Source: CAZVBR01 sp964625755
GTDB lineage: Bacteria; Patescibacteriota; Minisyncoccia; Phycocordibacterales; XYD1-FULL-46-19
Assembly: GCA_964625755.1 (NCBI GenBank)
Contig: CAZVBR010000035.1
Span: forward strand, 1-7,160
Length of the DNA: 7,160 nt
Direction of reading: 5' to 3'
The notes under the pieces are model-generated. The model was not told where the DNA came from and ran no database searches. It saw only the letters and a program-made list of their open reading frames with translations. The position numbers and the translations under genes are program-made. Numbering within the stretch: the stretch's first letter is position 1; every line of letters starts with the position of its first letter. Positions 4,052-7,160 of the stretch are shown piece by piece.

Positions 4052-4465
4052 ATGATGGAGAAGTTATTAGAACAGATCAGGGGTGCCGGCGGACGGCTGA
4101 CAAAGACCAAAAAGGCAATTGTTGAGGTGTTGGTCGAGGATTGTTGTCTGGTGTCGAAGTCCGAACTGGTCGAGAGATTAAGGGTCCGAAATATCAGGCC
4201 TGATCGTTCGACGGTTTACCGGGAGTTGCTGTTTTTGACAAAAGTCGGGGTGGTGGCCAAGAAAATGATCGCCGGGCGGGATCATTTTGAACTGACTCAG
4301 GACCGGCATCACCATCTGGTCTGTTTTGAGTGTCGGTCGATTTGTCGGGTTGAGATCGACGACCGGTTGAAAAGTGAGGAGCGGCGAATTGCCAAAGAAA
4401 ATCAATTCGAACTCCCGGATCAAGCTCGAGAGTTCTATGGTTACTGTGATAGGTGTCGGAATTAA
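4052..4465 (+). CDS. Fur-family metal-responsive repressor (Zur/Fur-like)
   Basis: A 137-residue Fur superfamily protein, the usual length. The N-terminal winged helix has RLTKTKKAIVEVL (15-27) and the recognition helix region PDRSTVYRELLFLTKVGVV (50-68, with STVYREL matching the family TVYRTL). The C-terminal dimerisation domain carries H78 and E80, a HHHLVC run (86-91) and two CXXC pairs, C91/C94 and C132/C135, which form the structural zinc site. The conserved His normally seven residues before the second CXXC region (H-x-x-x-x-Y-G-x-C) appears as Gln (Q124), so one metal ligand may differ. Which metal it senses cannot be fixed; zinc is a guess. ATGs at 4052 and 4055 are both possible, and neither has a good Shine-Dalgarno. 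It is first of three co-directional genes, with a palindrome over its promoter. Confidence 0.93.
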   Translation: MMEKLLEQIRGAGGRLTKTKKAIVEVLVEDCCLVSKSELVERLRVRNIRPDRSTVYRELLFLTKVGVVAKKMIAGRDHFELTQDRHHHLVCFECRSICRVEIDDRLKSEERRIAKENQFELPDQAREFYGYCDRCRN

Positions 4466-4483
4466 TATTAAAAAGATCACAAT

Positions 4484-5452
4484 ATGAGAATTGCATTTGT
4501 AGGAAAAGGGGGAGCCGGGAAAAGTACCTTGTCAGCTCTGATGTCCCTTAACATCGCCCAAAGAACTGATAGGCCGGTGGTGGTTTTTGATGCCGACTTA
4601 AATATCCATATTCCGGAATTACTCGGCTTTGGCAGTATTGATCGGGAGCATCATCTGTCTTACCCGTCAGTTTCGGAGGAAATAAAAAGGTGGTTGATAA
4701 ATCAAAACCCGATAGAGGATCTCGGGGCTTTTCGGAAAACCACGCCTCCGACCAGTCGATCAAATATCATAAGACTGGAAAATTTCGAGGAAACACCTCT
4801 GTTTCGGTATTCCCGGAACAAGGGGAATATCTATGCTTTGGCCGTCGGGACATACCAAAATGAGGATATTGGTGCCAGTTGTTATCACAACAACCTCTCG
4901 GTGTTTGAAAATATCCTAAGTCATACTGATGACCGAAACGGCTACCTGGTGGCCGATATGGTGGCCGGGGTTGATGCCTTTTCCGGGACCCTCCACGCTC
5001 AGTTTGATCTGAATATTTTCGTCGTTGAGCCGACAAAAAGGAGTGTTGAGGTCTGTCAGAGGTATCTTGAGTTATCAAAAGAAGCAAAAACCGATGATGA
5101 GGTTTCGGTGGTCGGGAACAAGATACGGAGTGAGGAAGATATCGATTTTCTGACCCGGAATCTGCCTCGGGACAAGTTTTTGGGGTTCTTTCGGGATGAT
5201 CGCCATTTGCACTCGGTTGATCAAGGAGCGGAGAGTCTGAGCCTGGGGTCATTGACAGAAGGTAATCAGGAGCTTCTTGACCGGATCTTTGCCAAACTGG
5301 ACAGCTTACCGGACAGTGGGCAAAAGAGACTCGAGAAGCTGTGGTCGTTGCATAAGAAGTATGTTGCTCAGGCTTTTGTCAGGGAGCGGTTTGGTGACTT
5401 AAGTGACCAGATCGATAAAGATTTTTCTTTTGATCATGACCCGGGAAAATGA
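4484..5452 (+). CDS. CooC/ArsA/MinD-type P-loop ATPase
   Basis: A 322-residue SIMIBI-class ATPase. It starts with the deviant Walker A GKGGAGKST (7-15, signature lysine in KGG), has the switch I-type Asp in FDADLN (D36/D38), a Walker B/switch II-like VADMVAGVDAF (156-166, compare DxEAG in CooC) and a GNK base-recognition motif (211-213). Such proteins dimerise on ATP and drive metal insertion (CooC, nickel), anion or protein targeting, or cell positioning. The closest visible pattern is CooC, but the CXC nickel motif is absent; only C133 and C191 are present. Possible metal ligands are H56/H57, C133-H135 and H241/H243. There is no membrane segment. It begins 18 nt after the regulator stop with only a weak AAAGA site, so the two are probably one operon. 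A metallochaperone role is inferred from fold and neighbours. Confidence 0.85.
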   Translation: MRIAFVGKGGAGKSTLSALMSLNIAQRTDRPVVVFDADLNIHIPELLGFGSIDREHHLSYPSVSEEIKRWLINQNPIEDLGAFRKTTPPTSRSNIIRLENFEETPLFRYSRNKGNIYALAVGTYQNEDIGASCYHNNLSVFENILSHTDDRNGYLVADMVAGVDAFSGTLHAQFDLNIFVVEPTKRSVEVCQRYLELSKEAKTDDEVSVVGNKIRSEEDIDFLTRNLPRDKFLGFFRDDRHLHSVDQGAESLSLGSLTEGNQELLDRIFAKLDSLPDSGQKRLEKLWSLHKKYVAQAFVRERFGDLSDQIDKDFSFDHDPGK

Positions 5453-6917
5453 TCAAAAAGCTCTCAATGTGTTTGAGGGTGACACGGCGGTTTTTGACTT
5501 TCTTGATCCTCGACATTCGCCCAATACTCCGCTGATCGAGATCCCTGGGGATTTAAATCCTTTTCGTGAAAAAGGGGTTCGGGTTTTCGGGAAGTTGATG
5601 AGCGCTTTACCGCTTGCCAATATGAAATCATTGCCCGCCTTGAATATGCTCCTTCAGGCAAAAGAAAGCGGAGCCCTGGAAAAAGTTGATACCGTGATCG
5701 AGAATTCCTCCGGGAACACGGTGCTTTCTTTGGCGGTCATTGCTCGTCTGTTTGGTATCAATAAAACAAAAGCGGTGGTTTCGCATGAGGTGAGCCGGGG
5801 AAAGCTCAATTTACTCCGTTTTCTGGGAACCGAGGTTATTGTGAACGAAGAACCGATCTGTCCGGATCCGAAAGACAAAACCAGCGGTATCTACAAGTCA
5901 AAACAATGGGCCAGAGATAATGGCTGGTTCAATCCCGGTCAGTATGACAACCAAGACAATCCCGGAGCTCATTACAGATGGACCGGGCCTCAGATATGGG
6001 AGCAAACCAAAGGAAAGATTGACATCCTATCGGTCGGTCTCGGAACCACCGGCTCGGCGGTTGGTCTGGGGAAATATCTTAAAGAAAAAAAGAAAGAGAC
6101 GGTGGTTGTCGGAGTTAGCCGGATCGCCAACAACCCGGTTCCCGGAGTGAGGACGGACAATCTCTTGCGGGAGGTCGCTTTTCGGTGGCGTAGACATATC
6201 GATCACCAAGAAGAGGTTGGGACTGTTGAGTCTTTTCGTCTTTCTTTGGAGCTTTGCCGGGCCGGTATCTTGGTCGGTCCCAGTTCCGGTTTTGCGCTCG
6301 GGGGTTTGTATAACTATCTTGAGAAACAGGACTTAGAAGACGGAAAGGAGAAGATCGCGGTTTTTGTCTGCCCCGACAGTCCTTTTCCGTATATTGATGA
6401 GTATTATGAATTCCTGGAGGCGGAAGATTTTCCGGATATCGAAAACGAGCATCTGTTAAGAGACAAAAAAGAAACTCGGTGGCCTTCTGGGGGTGGGGAA
6501 GATGAGGTAGAAGAGCTTGAAGTAAAAGAGGCGTTTGATATGTTCTTTGGTCAAACCAAAGATGAGGTTTGGAGTGCTGTTGGCCGAAGATCGCCTGTGC
6601 CTCTTGTGGCCGGTTTTCAGATCATAGATACCAGAAGCCCTGGGCAGTTTGCCGATCACCACATTCCTGGCGCCGTAAATGTGCCTTTTTCCGAGCTTGA
6701 TGATCACTTGGCGGAGCACTCGGGAGAGTTAAAGAAGCAAAAAGGGGTGCTTTTTGTCTGTCTTCGCGGGAACAGCAGTCGCCTGGCTTCGAGTCGGGCC
6801 CAGATTTTGGGGATCAGGGCCTTTAGTCTGAAAGGGGGTGATGCTGAGTGGAGTCGATCGGATTACCCCAGAGTAAGGGCTGATAAATGTATTCGGAAAT
6901 TCGATCTCGAGCAATGA
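5436..6917 (+). CDS. Cysteine-synthase-fold PLP enzyme fused to a rhodanese domain
   Basis: A fusion of a fold-type II PLP enzyme and a sulfurtransferase domain, 493 residues from the ATG at 5436. A GTG at 5403 would add 11; neither has a clear ribosome binding site, and the ATG gives a 17-nt overlap with the ATPase gene. Numbering from that GTG: substrate loop NTPLIEI (41-47), presumed Schiff-base K75 in ANMKSLPAL, NSSGNT (101-106), YDNQDNPGAHYRWTGPQIWEQ (181-201, strongly cysteine-synthase/CBS-like), glycine loop GLGTTGSAVG (212-221) for the PLP phosphate, and VGPSSG (291-296). The usual SxKDR around the lysine is NMKSL. After an acidic linker (about 345-400) comes a rhodanese domain (about 405-490) with IIDTRSPGQF, active-site C453 in CLRGNSSR, and LKGGDAEW. 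It may make or break a C-S bond and pass sulfur as a persulfide (inference). Confidence 0.9.
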   Translation: MTRENDQKALNVFEGDTAVFDFLDPRHSPNTPLIEIPGDLNPFREKGVRVFGKLMSALPLANMKSLPALNMLLQAKESGALEKVDTVIENSSGNTVLSLAVIARLFGINKTKAVVSHEVSRGKLNLLRFLGTEVIVNEEPICPDPKDKTSGIYKSKQWARDNGWFNPGQYDNQDNPGAHYRWTGPQIWEQTKGKIDILSVGLGTTGSAVGLGKYLKEKKKETVVVGVSRIANNPVPGVRTDNLLREVAFRWRRHIDHQEEVGTVESFRLSLELCRAGILVGPSSGFALGGLYNYLEKQDLEDGKEKIAVFVCPDSPFPYIDEYYEFLEAEDFPDIENEHLLRDKKETRWPSGGGEDEVEELEVKEAFDMFFGQTKDEVWSAVGRRSPVPLVAGFQIIDTRSPGQFADHHIPGAVNVPFSELDDHLAEHSGELKKQKGVLFVCLRGNSSRLASSRAQILGIRAFSLKGGDAEWSRSDYPRVRADKCIRKFDLEQ

Positions 6918-7038
6918 GGTTTTATTTTTTCGGAGTGGTCTTGAAAGAAAGAGTGAGCGTCCGGCCTCCGGTAAGAGTCTTTTTGGGTAGTCCCGGTTTG
7001 TTTTTGGAAGTTTTGGCTTGGGTCTAGGGGGAGAGAAA

Positions 7039-7160
7039 ATGCCCGGGCTGTTATCCATGTTACCGGTCGGAAAATTCAAAGCGCACCCGGGTCGGGGTGC
7101 GCAATGGGGGGGTAGTCAGTCCGAGAATGTTTTTATATCCACCTCGGACAACTCCGATCG
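7039..7160 (+). CDS. Possible start of a gene running off the right edge
   Basis: GGGGGAG (7027-7033), a good ribosome binding site, stands 5 nt before ATG 7039. The frame stays open for 40 codons to the edge, beginning MPGLLSMLPVGKFKAHPGRG and continuing with a serine/asparagine-rich stretch. No family is recognisable from so little. It runs through the hairpin at 7081-7102, which argues against it. No promoter is seen. Confidence 0.3.
   Translation, partial: MPGLLSMLPVGKFKAHPGRGAQWGGSQSENVFISTSDNSD
7065..7126 (-). ncRNA. Candidate small RNA on the - strand, about 60 nt
   Basis: Read on the - strand: a TATAAA (7132-7137), about 25 nt including a run of seven C (7106-7112), an 8-bp GC hairpin, then TTTGAATTTT. 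This is the same order as in the array at 3470-3884. The -35 would lie at or beyond the window edge and cannot be judged. It conflicts with the + strand frame at 7039. Confidence 0.25.
7071..7102 (-). terminator. Hairpin with T-tract on the - strand
   Basis: GCGCACCC (7081-7088) pairs perfectly with GGGTGCGC (7095-7102) around a 6-nt loop. On the - strand TTTGAATTTT follows; on the + strand a G-run follows, so it fits termination of a leftward transcript. Confidence 0.5.
7119..7149. repeat. 7-bp inverted repeat flanking a TATAAA box
   Basis: GTCCGAG (7119-7125) and CTCGGAC (7143-7149) are perfect inverted arms with a 17-nt AT-rich spacer that contains the - strand TATAAA. The arrangement fits an operator straddling a promoter or a hairpin; there is no evidence to choose. 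Confidence 0.35.

Larger units (their letters stand above)
6918..7160. other. Mostly non-coding right end
   Basis: No complete gene. Directly after the PLP/rhodanese gene there is T-rich DNA (6921-6933) but no stable stem, so its terminator is not evident. The far end has a strong hairpin, a 7-bp inverted repeat and a possible gene start, listed separately. Confidence 0.5.

Noticed and set aside
4767..5252. 161-codon - strand frame
   Set aside because: Antisense to the P-loop ATPase, which has clear motifs; composition rich in P, S and R is typical of a shadow frame.
5403..5435. GTG 5403 as start of the PLP-rhodanese gene
   Set aside because: Would lengthen the overlap with the ATPase to 50 nt and adds no conserved residues; the ATG at 5436 is simpler, though neither has a good ribosome binding site.
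6962..6987. Terminator after the PLP-rhodanese gene (CCGG-CCT-CCGG then TCTTTTT)
   Set aside because: Only a 4-bp stem, with the T-run 7 nt away; too weak to support.
6729..7079. 116-codon - strand frame
   Set aside because: Overlaps the rhodanese domain on the other strand; P/S/K-rich shadow without a start signal.

Overview
The window reads as a piece of a compact bacterial genome of intermediate GC content. Most of it is on the + strand, with short gene overlaps. TGA is used as a stop by several genes, so the code is standard. The proteins are recognisable by family but divergent, and most genes have weak ribosome binding sites. This fits an uncultivated, possibly reduced lineage such as Patescibacteria/CPR, but no marker gene here settles the taxonomy.

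Positions 1-2731 are the end of a glycan-assembly operon: a GT4 glycosyltransferase cut by the left edge, a class I SAM-dependent methyltransferase of the Methyltransf_24 type, and a complete second GT4 glycosyltransferase. Each gene overlaps the next by 8 nt. A small, highly charged orphan gene (2728-3054, - strand) converges on the operon, and the two stop codons overlap.

Positions 3055-4051 have no convincing protein gene but are full of structure. At least nine GC-rich hairpins occur in about 670 nt, five of them followed by T-rich tracts on the + strand. Three consecutive segments (about 3470-3578, 3640-3726, 3735-3884) each start with an extended -10 promoter (TGATATACT, TGATATACT, TGTTATATT) and end in such a hairpin about 65-115 nt later. 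Two of them carry a CTCCTT (anti-Shine-Dalgarno-like) stretch just before the hairpin. I read this as a tandem array of small RNA genes. The competing reading is a set of hairpin + AAGGAG + ATG micro-ORFs on the - strand; both are recorded.

Positions 3999-6917 are a metal-regulator operon. A good sigma70-type promoter overlaps a perfect 7-1-7 palindrome (TGCAACATTGTTGCA) just upstream of a Fur/Zur-family repressor. Then come a CooC/ArsA/MinD-type P-loop ATPase and a fusion of a cysteine-synthase-fold PLP enzyme to a rhodanese domain. The combination suggests metal-responsive control of a sulfur- or metal-trafficking step, with an unusual PLP active site.

The right end (6918-7160) is mostly non-coding. 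It holds a strong hairpin with a T-tract on the - strand, a 7-bp inverted repeat, and a possible gene start (7039, strong GGGGGAG ribosome binding site) that runs off the edge.
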